Shown here: positions 28,435 to 36,428 of the stretch, in pieces
How positions within the stretch are numbered: the stretch's first letter is position 1
Layout: every line of letters starts with the position of its first letter
From: Streptomyces globisporus
GTDB lineage: Bacteria; Actinomycetota; Actinomycetes; Streptomycetales; Streptomycetaceae
NCBI GenBank assembly: GCA_014649555.1
Contig: BMTG01000001.1
Span: 1,116,001-1,180,000, forward strand
Direction of reading: 5' to 3'
DNA length: 64,000 nt
Notes under the pieces: generated by a model
The model's database searches: none
What the model saw: the letters and a program-made list of their open reading frames with translations, nothing else
Told to the model about the DNA's origin: nothing
Made by a program: the position numbers and the translations under genes

Positions 28435-29067
28435 ATGACCGAGCGTCCTGTGATGGAACTGGCGAGCACCATCCGCCACGACGGGGACGGCGGGGTCCTC
28501 GACGACCTGGACACGGTCCGGGGAGCGCACCGCTGGCTTCAGCAGCGGCCCGGCATCCTGGCCGCCGCCCCCGGAGACCTGGTCGTGGACGAGGAGTTGA
28601 GAGAGGCGGTCGTCGACGTACGGCGCGCCGTCCGGGCCCTGTTCGCGCGGGTGGTCAGCCCGGCACCGCCGAGCCCGGCCGACGCCCACCGCCTGCTGCC
28701 CGTCGACGAGGCCATGCGACTGCTCAACGCGGCGGCGGCCCGGGAGCCGGTGGCTCCCCAGCTGCACTGGCCCGCCGAAGGGCCGCCCACGACAGGCTTG
28801 TTGTCGGCCGAGGGCGACCCGGGCGTACGGCTGGTCGCGGCGCTGGCACGCGACGCCGTGGACTTCCTGAGCGGGCCGCAGCGCGAGCACCTGCGCGCCT
28901 GCCGCGCGCCGCGCTGCGTCCGGTATTTCGTGAAGAGCCACGGCAGGCAGGAGTGGTGCAAGCCGTCCTGCGGCAACCGGGCGCGGGTGGCCCGCCACTA
29001 CGAGCGGGCGCGCGCGACGGGCTCTCCCCGCATCAGGCCTTCGGGGCCACCTTCGACAGGCCGTTGA
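28435..29067 (+). CDS. ABATE / CGNR zinc-finger regulator
   Basis: 210 residues with AAGGAG upstream of the ATG. The N-terminal part is the ABATE-type helical domain (about 15-155); the C-terminal treble-clef finger reads CRAPRCVRYFVKSHGRQEWC then SCGNRARVARHY, with the signature CGNR. Such proteins are thought to be stress-linked transcription regulators, but direct evidence is thin. Its 3' end overlaps the convergent flavoprotein gene by 35 bp. Confidence 0.88.
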   Translation: MTERPVMELASTIRHDGDGGVLDDLDTVRGAHRWLQQRPGILAAAPGDLVVDEELREAVVDVRRAVRALFARVVSPAPPSPADAHRLLPVDEAMRLLNAAAAREPVAPQLHWPAEGPPTTGLLSAEGDPGVRLVAALARDAVDFLSGPQREHLRACRAPRCVRYFVKSHGRQEWCKPSCGNRARVARHYERARATGSPRIRPSGPPSTGR

Positions 29068-30316
29068 TGATGCGGTCCATCGCGTCGCCGCCCTGCGGGT
29101 CGGTCAGGTTGGCGAGCATCTTGAGCGTGAACTTCATCAGCAGCGGGTGGGTCAGGCCGCGCTGGGTGGCGACCTTCATGACCTTCGGGTTGCCGATCAG
29201 CTTCACGAAGGCGCGGCCCATCGTGTAGTAGCCGCCGTAGGTCTCCTTGAGGACCTTCGGGTAGTTGTTCAGGGCCAGTTCGCGCTGGGCGGGGGTGGCG
29301 CGGGCGTGGGCCTGGACGATGACGTCGGCCGCGATCTGGCCGGACTCCATGGCGTACGCGATGCCCTCGCCGTTGAACGGGTTGACCATGCCGCCCGCGT
29401 CGCCGACGAGGAGGAGGCCCTTGGTGTAGTGCGGCTGGCGGTTGAAGGCCATCGGGAGGGCCGCGCCCCGGATGGGCATCGTCATGTTCTCGGGGGTGTA
29501 GCCCCAGTCCTCCGGCATCGAGGCGCACCAGGCCTTGAGGACCTCGCGCCAGTCCAGCTCCTTGAAGGCGGAGGAGGAGTTGAGGATGCCGAGGCCGACG
29601 TTGGAGGTGCCGTCGCCCATGCCGAAGATCCAGCCGTAGCCGGGCAGCAGCCGGTCCTCGGCGCCGCGCCGGTCCCACAGCTCCAGCCAGGACTCCAGGT
29701 AGTCGTCGTCGTGGCGGGGCGAGGTGAAGTACGTGCGGACGGCGACGCCCATCGGGCGGTCGTCGCGGCGGTGCAGGCCCATCGCGAGGGAGAGGCGGGT
29801 GGAGTTGCCGTCGGCGGCGACCACGAGCGGGGCATGGAAGGTGACCGGGGTCTTCTCCTCGCCGATCTTCGCCTCGACGCCGGTGATGCGGCCCGTGCGC
29901 TCGTCGCGGATGGGCGCGCCCACGTTGCAGCGCTCGTAGAGGCGGGCGCCCGCCTTCTGCGCCTGGCGGGCCAGCTGCTCGTCGAAGTCGTCGCGTTTAC
30001 GGACCAGCCCGTAGTCCGGGTAGGAGGCCAGCTCCGGCCAGTCGAGCTGGAGGCGGACGCCGCCGCCGATGATGCGCAGGCCCTTGTTGCGCAGCCAGCC
30101 CGCCTCCTCGGAGATGTCGATCCCCATCGAGACGAGCTGTTTCGTGGCACGGGGCGTGAGCCCGTCGCCGCAGACCTTCTCGCGGGGGAAGGCGGTCTTT
30201 TCCAGCAGCAGGACGTCGAGTCCGGCCTTGGCGAGGTAGTACGCGGTCGTGGAGCCGGCAGGGCCCGCTCCGACGACGATGACATCCGCGCTGTGCTCGG
30301 AGAGGGGCTCGGTCAC
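29033..30316 (-). CDS. geranylgeranyl-reductase-family FAD oxidoreductase
   Basis: 427 residues. The FAD-binding Rossmann motif VIVVGAGPAGSTTAYYLAKA is at the N-terminus, with VCGDGLTPRA, VAADGNSTRLS and LLLVGDAGGMVNPFNGEGI as further family marks. The group reduces isoprenoid chains (geranylgeranyl reductases, menaquinone reductase MenJ). Given menG nearby and the mqn genes further along, hydrogenation of a menaquinone isoprene unit is the best guess, not proven. GTG 30316 has GGGAG at eight to nine bases; an upstream ATG at 30361 is unsupported. Confidence 0.85.
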   Translation of the reverse strand: MTEPLSEHSADVIVVGAGPAGSTTAYYLAKAGLDVLLLEKTAFPREKVCGDGLTPRATKQLVSMGIDISEEAGWLRNKGLRIIGGGVRLQLDWPELASYPDYGLVRKRDDFDEQLARQAQKAGARLYERCNVGAPIRDERTGRITGVEAKIGEEKTPVTFHAPLVVAADGNSTRLSLAMGLHRRDDRPMGVAVRTYFTSPRHDDDYLESWLELWDRRGAEDRLLPGYGWIFGMGDGTSNVGLGILNSSSAFKELDWREVLKAWCASMPEDWGYTPENMTMPIRGAALPMAFNRQPHYTKGLLLVGDAGGMVNPFNGEGIAYAMESGQIAADVIVQAHARATPAQRELALNNYPKVLKETYGGYYTMGRAFVKLIGNPKVMKVATQRGLTHPLLMKFTLKMLANLTDPQGGDAMDRIINGLSKVAPKA

Positions 30317-30413
30317 GGTCGGATCTCCCGAAGACTCGAATTCGCGTGCCGCGCGGCACATGTCCCGTGCAGTCTATGGGGGCCTGCGAACCAACCCTCC
30401 GAAGGGCTCCCTC

Positions 30414-30941
30414 ATGTCGATCGCGCCTGCCACGCCCCACGCTTCGGCCCCCGCCGTACGCCTCCGTGTTCCGACCGACGAGGACGCCCTGAGCTGGTAC
30501 CGGGTCTTCGACGACCCCGAGGTGATGGAGTTCTTCGGCGGCCGCCGGGCCGACTTGTCCGTGTACGAGGAGCTCACCGCGCGCCAGCGCCGCCACGACG
30601 CCGAGCTCGGCTACTGCCTGTGGACGCTCACGGACGAGGCGGACACCGTCCTCGGCTTCACCGGGGCGCAGCCGTGGCCGCACACGCATTACGGCCCGGT
30701 CGGCGCGATCGAGATCGGCTGGCGGCTGGGGCGTACGGCGTGGGGGCGCGGGTACGCCACCGCGGCCGCCCGCGCCACGCTGGAGCGGGTGCGGGCGGCC
30801 GGGGTGGGCGAGGTGGTCGCGATGATCCACTCCCGTAACGCCCGTTCGATGGCGGTCGCGGAGCGGCTCGGCATGCGGCGGGCCGAGTCGTACGACACCC
30901 CGCGCGGCCAGGAGGCCGTCTGCTTCCGGCTGGAGCTGTAA
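30414..30941 (+). CDS. GNAT-family N-acetyltransferase
   Basis: 175 residues of the RimJ/RimL type: RLRVPTDEDALSWYRVFDDP at the start, IGWRLGRTAWGRGYATAAAR as the acetyl-CoA-binding motif A, and SRNARSMAVAERLGMRR near the end. It would transfer acetyl to an amine on a small molecule or protein N-terminus; substrate unknown. Divergent from the reductase gene and convergent with menG, so probably monocistronic. Confidence 0.88.
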   Translation: MSIAPATPHASAPAVRLRVPTDEDALSWYRVFDDPEVMEFFGGRRADLSVYEELTARQRRHDAELGYCLWTLTDEADTVLGFTGAQPWPHTHYGPVGAIEIGWRLGRTAWGRGYATAAARATLERVRAAGVGEVVAMIHSRNARSMAVAERLGMRRAESYDTPRGQEAVCFRLEL

Positions 30942-30956
30942 GCCCCGGAGCGTGGA

Positions 30957-31649
30957 TCAGGCGCGGGTGGCCCGGTGCAGGGCCACCACGCCGCCGGTCA
31001 GGTTGCGCCACGCGACCTTCGACCAGCCCGCCTTCTGGAGCAGTGCGGCGAGGGCGGGCTGGTCGGGCCAGTCGCGGATGGACTCGGCGAGGTAGACGTA
31101 CGCGTCCGGGTTGGACGACACCGCGCGGGCGGCCGGCGGGATCGCCCGCATCAGGTACTCCGTGTAGACCGTGCGGAACGGGGTCCAGGTCGGCTGGGAG
31201 AACTCGCAGATCACGACCCGGCCGCCGGGCTTCGTCACCCGGTACAGCTCGCGCAGCGCGACCTCGGTGTCCTGGATGTTGCGCAGCCCGAAGGAGATCG
31301 TGACGGTGTCGAACGTCTCGTCCTTGAACGGCAGCTTCATCCCGTCGCCCGCCGTGAACGGCATCCACGGGTGGCGTTCCTTGCCGACCTTGAGCATGCC
31401 GAGCGAGAAGTCACAGGGCACGACGTAGGCGCCCGCCTTCACGAAGGGCTGCGAGGAGGTCGCGGTGCCCGCCGCCAGGTCGAGGATCTTCTGCGCGGGG
31501 CGGGCGTCGACCGCCGCCGCGACCGCCTTGCGCCACAGCCGGGCCTGGCCGAGCGAGATCACGTCGTTGGTCAGGTCGTAGTTGGCCGCCACACCGTCGA
31601 ACATCGAGGCGACTTCGTGCGGCTGCTTTTCCAGGGAGGCTCGGGTCAC
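30957..31649 (-). CDS. menG: demethylmenaquinone methyltransferase
   Basis: 230 residues. UbiE/MenG signatures are [29 protein letters not shown] (SAM motif I), [18 protein letters not shown] and [16 protein letters not shown]. It makes menaquinone from demethylmenaquinone in the last step of the pathway, downstream of the futalosine enzymes encoded further along (mqnA, mqnC). The GTG at 31649 gives the conserved start ([16 protein letters not shown]). Confidence 0.95.
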   Translation of the reverse strand: MTRASLEKQPHEVASMFDGVAANYDLTNDVISLGQARLWRKAVAAAVDARPAQKILDLAAGTATSSQPFVKAGAYVVPCDFSLGMLKVGKERHPWMPFTAGDGMKLPFKDETFDTVTISFGLRNIQDTEVALRELYRVTKPGGRVVICEFSQPTWTPFRTVYTEYLMRAIPPAARAVSSNPDAYVYLAESIRDWPDQPALAALLQKAGWSKVAWRNLTGGVVALHRATRA

Positions 31650-31679
31650 CCTTCCATTCAAGCAGCCGCACCCCCGGGA

Positions 31680-32603
31680 TCAGTGAGGGCGGTCGCCCGC
31701 GATGGCCACGCGCTCCGCGACCCGGCGGTGCGGGGCGTAGTCGTTGACCGCGTAGTGCTGGGTGGCCCGGTTGTCCCAGAACGCGACGTCGCCCGCCCGC
31801 CAGGAGAACCGCACCTGGAACTCCGGGGCGTGGGCCTGCTGGAACAGCAGGCGCAGCAGCCGGTCGCTCTCCTCCTGCGCGAAACCGACGATCCGGGTGG
31901 TGAACGAGGCGTTGACGAAGATCGTGCGGCGGCCGGTGACCGGGTGGCGGCGCACCACCGGGTGCTCGACCGGCGGGAACTCCTCCTGGTGGGCCGCCAG
32001 CCGCTCCGGCGGGTAGAAGCGGGCGAATCCGGGGATGAAGTCGTGCACCGCCCGCGCCCCCTCGATGCGCTCCTTCACCTCCTCGGGCAGGTTGTCGTAC
32101 GCGGCCGCCATGTCCGCCCACAGCGTGTCCCCGCCGACCGGGGGCACCTCGCGCAGTTGGAGGACCGCGCCGAGGGCGGGGCGCTCGCGGAAGGTGACGT
32201 CCGTGTGCCAGACGTTCTCGAAGGAGGGGACGGCCGAGCGGTCGAACCGGGCCACCTCCGGGTCGTCGCCGGCGGCGACCAGCGGGTTGGTCTCCAGATC
32301 GCCCCAGAGCCCGGCGAACGCCCGCTGCTGCTGGGAGGTGAGGTGCTGGTCGCGGAAGAACAGCACCTTCCACTCCAGCAGCGCCCGGTCCAGTTCGGCG
32401 CGCACGGCCGCGTCCAGCGGGCGGGACAGGTCGACGCCGTGGATCTCCGCGCCGATCACCCGGCCGAGCGGGACCAGGCGGAAGCGCTCGTACGGGCGGT
32501 CGGCCCAGCCCTCAGGGACCCGGCGCAGCTCGCGTGGGCCCTCGTACAGGCCGTCGGCGGGGATGCGGTGGTCGCGCAGGACCGGGGTCGTCGCGGTGGT
32601 CAT
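31680..32603 (-). CDS. TauD/TfdA Fe(II)/2-oxoglutarate dioxygenase
   Basis: 307 residues, full length. The metal triad is seen in NVWHTDVTF (His-x-Asp) and the distal TQHYAVNDYAPHRR; the 2-oxoglutarate Arg lies in the last block. TauD-type enzymes release sulfite from taurine or alkyl sulfonates, so this is most likely a sulfonate-scavenging enzyme, and the sulfur link is supported by the Cys-type leader peptide 294 bases upstream. ATG 32603 has GAGGAGAAGG at 4-8 bases. No sulfonate transporter is next to it. Confidence 0.88.
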   Translation of the reverse strand: MTTATTPVLRDHRIPADGLYEGPRELRRVPEGWADRPYERFRLVPLGRVIGAEIHGVDLSRPLDAAVRAELDRALLEWKVLFFRDQHLTSQQQRAFAGLWGDLETNPLVAAGDDPEVARFDRSAVPSFENVWHTDVTFRERPALGAVLQLREVPPVGGDTLWADMAAAYDNLPEEVKERIEGARAVHDFIPGFARFYPPERLAAHQEEFPPVEHPVVRRHPVTGRRTIFVNASFTTRIVGFAQEESDRLLRLLFQQAHAPEFQVRFSWRAGDVAFWDNRATQHYAVNDYAPHRRVAERVAIAGDRPH

Positions 32604-32897
32604 GATCCTTCTCCTCTCGTTGTACGGAAGTGTCGGCTTGTACGGGGGTGTCAGCCGGCCGCTTCGCGTACCGCTGTCCCGGAAGGGTCTCCGGGGTCAT
32701 GGAGCGTCGCCGGACCTGCGGGAGGCGGCAGGCCGGAGGACTCACGAGGGGGCGGCGCTGGGGACGCGCGGGGATGCGGGAACGCGGGATGCGAGGAACG
32801 ACGGGACCCGGAGAGGGATCAGGCGACGCGGAGGACGCGGATACCGGGGACGCGCGCAGGCATCACGTGGGCATCGCGAAGGATGCCGCGGCCGGCA
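32604..32897 (-). other. leader between Cys peptide and tauD-type gene
   Basis: 294 bases with no gene. The half nearest the leader peptide is G-rich with repeated GGGACGCG/GGGATGCG units (as read on plus). Just before tauD two copies of CCGACAC..CCGTACAA occur in tandem (about 32620-32655). It would hold the attenuator if the peptide controls the enzyme, but I cannot fold it reliably by eye. Confidence 0.4.
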
Positions 32898-32969
32898 TCA
32901 ACAGGATGCGCTGGAGACGCGGCAGAGATCGATGTGGAGGCACTCCACCAGAAAACGATCGACTGTCAC
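32898..32969 (-). CDS. cysteine-type leader peptide upstream of tauD
   Basis: A 23-residue reading frame, GTG 32969 to TGA 32898, ends ECLHIDLCRVSSASC. The block LHIDLCRV followed by a terminal Cys is the conserved ending of the actinobacterial leader peptides found before sulfur-assimilation genes, where stalling at Cys codons adjusts expression to cysteine supply. A -10 (TAGAAC, 32977-32982) sits so close that the mRNA would start at or one base before the GTG, i.e. leaderless. The next gene on this strand is the TauD-type dioxygenase. Function is inferred from family resemblance and position. Confidence 0.8.
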   Translation of the reverse strand: MTVDRFLVECLHIDLCRVSSASC

Positions 32970-33132
32970 GGGCGCTGTTCTAGCACAGCGCTTCGCGCCC
33001 GCACCAGGATCCGCCAGGGAGTGAGACACCTCCGGACCGGTACGTGGACGGGACCGGTGACCTGTGGTCGGGCCCGTGGATCCGTCGGCGGACCGGCGCA
33101 CACACCGTCTCGAACTGATCTTCACTCCTCTT

Positions 33133-33160
33133 CAACCTTTTCGGCACACGGGTGCTCTGT
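33133..33160 (+). promoter_or_regulatory. ECF-type promoter before the sigma operon
   Basis: CAACC (33133-33137), a 17-bp spacer beginning TTTTCGG, then CTCTGT (33155-33160). The CAACC...C(T/G)TCT plan is typical of promoters read by SigE-family ECF factors, so autoregulation is likely. Confidence 0.5.
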
Positions 33161-33198
33161 AACGGGTGGGAGTCGAGGAGAGCGAGAGAGGAGGGCGG

Positions 33199-33732
33199 AT
33201 GCCGGCAGGGGCTCAGCCCGCCATGGCGGACGGCGAGCGTGCCGCGTTCGAGGTGTACGCCAGGACCGGGCAGCGCCGCCTCTACCGGACGGCCTACCTG
33301 CTGTGCGGAGACACCGAGGGTGCGCAGGACCTGACGCAGACGACGCTCGCCAAGCTGTTCCAGCACTGGCGCAGGGCGAGCCGGGCGGACAACCTCGACG
33401 CCTACGCCAAGACCGTGCTGGTGCGCACCTTCGTGGCCGAACGCCGCCGCTCCGTACGGGATCTGCTCGCCCACAACCGCAACGCGCCCCACCCGCAGCC
33501 CAATCCGGCGCCGGGCGCCGACCTGCGGGTCACCCTGCTCGCCCTCCTCGCCGAACTCCCGCCCCGGGCACGGGCGATGGTCGTCCTGCGCTACTGGGAC
33601 GACCTGAGCGTGGAGACCGTGGCGTCGCTGCTGCGGTGCAGCGAGTCCACGGTGAAGAGCCAGTGCTCGCGTTCGCTCGTCCGCCTGCGCGCCCGGATGG
33701 GCGACGTCCAGCTCTACTCCACCGGAAGCTGA
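33199..33732 (+). CDS. SigE-family ECF RNA polymerase sigma factor
   Basis: 177 residues. Region 2 (about 15-80: RRLYRTAYLLCGDTEGAQDL, QTTLAKLFQHW) and region 4 (about 110-170: LLAELPPRARAMVVLRYWDD, LSVETVASLLRCSESTVKSQ) are intact. ATG 33199 follows GAGGAGGG; an earlier GTG (33166) is in frame but lacks such a site. It heads a three-gene operon with two membrane-anchored proteins, one a predicted zinc protease. There is no classical zinc-finger anti-sigma factor. Confidence 0.92.
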   Translation: MPAGAQPAMADGERAAFEVYARTGQRRLYRTAYLLCGDTEGAQDLTQTTLAKLFQHWRRASRADNLDAYAKTVLVRTFVAERRRSVRDLLAHNRNAPHPQPNPAPGADLRVTLLALLAELPPRARAMVVLRYWDDLSVETVASLLRCSESTVKSQCSRSLVRLRARMGDVQLYSTGS

Positions 33733-33741
33733 GGGCCGGTC

Positions 33742-34686
33742 ATGACCCCTGAACCGTACGAGCACCTGCCGCGCCGCACGCCTGACGAAGAGCCGGTCCG
33801 GGACGAGGAGCTGTTCCGGGAGGCCCTGCACCGGACGGTCGGCGCCCTGTCCCTCCAGCCCGATCTGGTGTCCGACGCCGTCCGGGAGGGCCACCGGCGG
33901 CGGGCCAGGAGCCGGGGGTACACGGTCGCGGGCGCGTTCGTCGCGGTGACGGCGCTGACCCTGGGCCTCTCCGTGCTCGGCCCCCGGCTGCTGTCCGGCC
34001 CGGGCCCGGAACCCGTGTCGCCCGCCGGACCGTCCCTCTCCCTGCCCGCCTCCCCACCCACCCCGTCCCCCCGACGTACGGAGCAACCCCCCGACATGCC
34101 GAGCCCCACCGCCACCCCCGTGCCGACGGAGTCCGCGGCCGTGCCGCCCCCACCCCCCGGGCCGCCCGCGCCCTCCCTGTCGGTCCCGCCCGGGCTCGGC
34201 CCCGAGGAGACCCAGCGCCTGGAGAAGTTCCGGCAGCAGGCGGCCCGGGCCCTGGACGCGCTGCTGCCCGCGTCGGTCGGGGACATCCGGCCGGCCGGCG
34301 ACGACCCGGGGAGCTATGCGGGGCGGCGCGGCGGTGTCGTGCACGCCGTCCGGCTGTCGGTGCTCCCGGATCCGGGGAGCCCCGAGCCCGCCTGCCGCGA
34401 CATCCCGGAGAAGGGGCTGACCTGCGTGTCCCTCACCCTGGACGACGGCACCCCCGCCCGGGCCTACCGGCAGGCCGTCGCGGACCGGGCGGTCACCGAG
34501 GTCTCCCTCCAGTACCGGTCCGGCCGCAGCACGGTGGCACTGTCGGTGTCGCCCGCGCGGTCCGGGGCGGGCGGCACGCCCGTCACCGCCGGGGATCTCG
34601 TCCGGGTCGCCGAGAGCCCGCGGTTCCGGGAGCTGATCGCGTACGCCGACGAGAACCCGGTGGCGTGGGGCGGGGCCGCCTCGTGA
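33742..34686 (+). CDS. single-pass membrane protein, sigma-linked
   Basis: 314 residues. A cytosolic N-terminus (about 1-58, acidic then RRRARSRG), one membrane helix (about 60-80), a long Pro/Ser/Thr linker (about 90-155) and an external domain (about 155-314) with two nearby cysteines (EPACRDIPEKGLTC). This layout suits an anti-sigma or sensor protein: the cytosolic part could bind the sigma factor made from the gene nine bases upstream. No known anti-sigma motif is visible, so the role is inferred from context. Confidence 0.75.
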   Translation: MTPEPYEHLPRRTPDEEPVRDEELFREALHRTVGALSLQPDLVSDAVREGHRRRARSRGYTVAGAFVAVTALTLGLSVLGPRLLSGPGPEPVSPAGPSLSLPASPPTPSPRRTEQPPDMPSPTATPVPTESAAVPPPPPGPPAPSLSVPPGLGPEETQRLEKFRQQAARALDALLPASVGDIRPAGDDPGSYAGRRGGVVHAVRLSVLPDPGSPEPACRDIPEKGLTCVSLTLDDGTPARAYRQAVADRAVTEVSLQYRSGRSTVALSVSPARSGAGGTPVTAGDLVRVAESPRFRELIAYADENPVAWGGAAS

Positions 34687-35741
34687 CGCGCCGCCGCACG
34701 ACCGGCACGCTGCCGCCCGCGTACGGGGAACCGGCTCGCGACGAGGACACGTTCCGGCTGCGGGTGCCGGCACCCCGGGCTCCGGGCGCCACCGGGAACG
34801 GATCGCCACCCGCTGCCCGTTCGGGCCCCGGTACTCGCTCCGGGCCCGCTTCCGGCTCCCGGTCCCGGTCGGCCTCCGCTCCCCGGTCCCGGTCGGCGGC
34901 GCGGTCGCGGGTGCGGCGGCGGCAGCGGAACCGGCGGCGGGTTCTCTCGCTGGCCGTGCTGGTGCTCGCAGTGGTGGCGGGCGCGGCGCTCCTCGTCGGA
35001 CGCCCCTGGCTGCACGGGGACGGCCCGGCCGACGCGGCCCCGGCCCCGGCGGGCGGACCGGACAACGCCTCCGAGCCGCTGGAGGACGCCCCCGAGCCCA
35101 CTCCCCCGCCGACCCCGGCCCCGAGCGCCTCGGCCGGTACGGACGCGTCCCAGGAGGGTGACGCCCTCGGCCCCGAGGACATCCCCGCCTCCGGGCCCGG
35201 CACCTTCACCGTGGCCCGTGCGGGCGTCACGTCGAAGGGCAGGGGCAGCGCCTACCGGGTCGAGGTGGAGAACGGCATCGGCGTCGACCCCGACCGGGCC
35301 GCCGCCGACATCGCCGCCGTCCTCGCCGACCCGCGCGGCTGGAGCCACGGCGGCGAGCGCTCGTTCCGCCAGGTCGCCGACGGGTCGGCCGGGCTGGTGA
35401 TCCGGATCGCCACCCCGGCGACCACGGACCGGGAGTGCGGCGCGTACGGCCTGAACACGCGCGGCGAGGTCAACTGCCGGGGCGGCGAGAAGGTGATGGT
35501 CAACCTGAAGCGCTGGCAGCTCGGTTCACCGCAGTTCGACGGGCCCGTCTCCGAGTACCGGGCGCTGATCGTCAACCACGAGGTCGGCCACTGGCTGGGG
35601 CGCGGCCATGAGACCTGCCCGGGCAAGGGGCGTCCCGCGCCCGCGATGATGCAGCAGATCGACGGACTGAAGGGCTGCGTCGCCAACGCCTGGCCGTACG
35701 ACGCGAAGGGACGCTATCTGGGCGGCCCGAAGGTGCCGTGA
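34683..35741 (+). CDS. DUF3152 membrane-anchored putative zinc protease
   Basis: 352 residues, GTG start overlapping the upstream stop (GTGA). A basic, Ser/Arg-rich cytosolic segment (about 45-87) precedes one membrane helix (88-106) and a Pro linker; the external DUF3152 domain (about 155-352) contains HEVGHWLGRGHE, i.e. His299, Glu300, His303 and His309, the HExxHxxGxxH zinc-protease signature. Cysteines at ECGAYG, VNCRGG, ETCPGK and KGCVAN could form disulfides. Coupled translation with a sigma factor and a membrane partner suggests signalling across the membrane. Confidence 0.85.
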   Translation: MTRRRTTGTLPPAYGEPARDEDTFRLRVPAPRAPGATGNGSPPAARSGPGTRSGPASGSRSRSASAPRSRSAARSRVRRRQRNRRRVLSLAVLVLAVVAGAALLVGRPWLHGDGPADAAPAPAGGPDNASEPLEDAPEPTPPPTPAPSASAGTDASQEGDALGPEDIPASGPGTFTVARAGVTSKGRGSAYRVEVENGIGVDPDRAAADIAAVLADPRGWSHGGERSFRQVADGSAGLVIRIATPATTDRECGAYGLNTRGEVNCRGGEKVMVNLKRWQLGSPQFDGPVSEYRALIVNHEVGHWLGRGHETCPGKGRPAPAMMQQIDGLKGCVANAWPYDAKGRYLGGPKVP

Positions 35742-35761
35742 CGCCCGCCGGTGCACCGGCC

Positions 35762-36421
35762 TCAGCGGGCGCGGTGCACGAGCCGCCCCGCGAGCACGGT
35801 CGCCACGCAGGGCCGGGGCCCGTCCCCGTACAGCGCCGCCTCGTCGGGCACGTCGAAGACCGCGAGGTCGGCCCGGCCGCCCACGGTGAGCGGGCCGTGC
35901 GCGGTACGGGCCAGATCGCCGCCCGCCGCGAAGGGGTCCAGGTCCGGCATGCCTTCCCCTACCGGAACAGGTGACGGCGCGATCCGGACGACCAGGCCCG
36001 ACCGGGCGACGGCCGTGCGCAACGCCTGGTCGTCCGCGCCGAACGGGCCCGCCATGTGCGTGGTGCCGTGGCGCAGCATCCGCTGGAGCCCGCGCCGTAC
36101 GCTGCCGACCCGCCGGGTCGTGTCCATCGTCGCCGCGAGCCGCTCGAACTCCTCGCCCCACAGCGGGAGTTCGCCCAGCTCGTCGGCCTCGCGGGGATCC
36201 GGGTGGTAGCAGCGGGTGAGCAGCTCACGAGCCCGGTCCTGGCGCAGTCCCGGGGTGAGGAGACCGGGCCAGCGGCGGATGCGGGCGGCCGGGTGCGCGG
36301 CGGCGACCTCTTCGTACGGGCCGAAGGCGGCGATCCGGTCGCCGTCCACCGCGACCGCCCCGTCCACGACGGCCGCCGCGCCCACCGGGAGGACCAGGGG
36401 CGCGGCATGAATCGTCAGCAC
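35762..36421 (-). CDS. shortened amidohydrolase-like protein next to mqnC
   Basis: 219 residues. The N-terminus (PLVLPVGAAAVVDGAVAVDG) and C-terminus (GGRADLAVFDVPDEAALYGD, VATVLAGRLVHR) are the two halves of the amidohydrolase composite beta domain, but the usual metal motif after LLTPGL is missing (it reads LLTPGLRQDRARELL, no His-x-His) and the barrel is reduced to about 110 residues. It is therefore unlikely to hydrolyse anything in the usual way. The GTG at 36421 is seven bases after the mqnC stop, indicating an operon. It may be a structural or regulatory partner, or a decaying gene. Confidence 0.7.
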   Translation of the reverse strand: MLTIHAAPLVLPVGAAAVVDGAVAVDGDRIAAFGPYEEVAAAHPAARIRRWPGLLTPGLRQDRARELLTRCYHPDPREADELGELPLWGEEFERLAATMDTTRRVGSVRRGLQRMLRHGTTHMAGPFGADDQALRTAVARSGLVVRIAPSPVPVGEGMPDLDPFAAGGDLARTAHGPLTVGGRADLAVFDVPDEAALYGDGPRPCVATVLAGRLVHRAR

Positions 36422-36428
36422 GGATACG

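Noticed and set aside
32512-32745. 77-residue minus-strand frame overlapping the tauD start
   Set aside because: Ends inside tauD in another frame; no ribosome site or conserved features.
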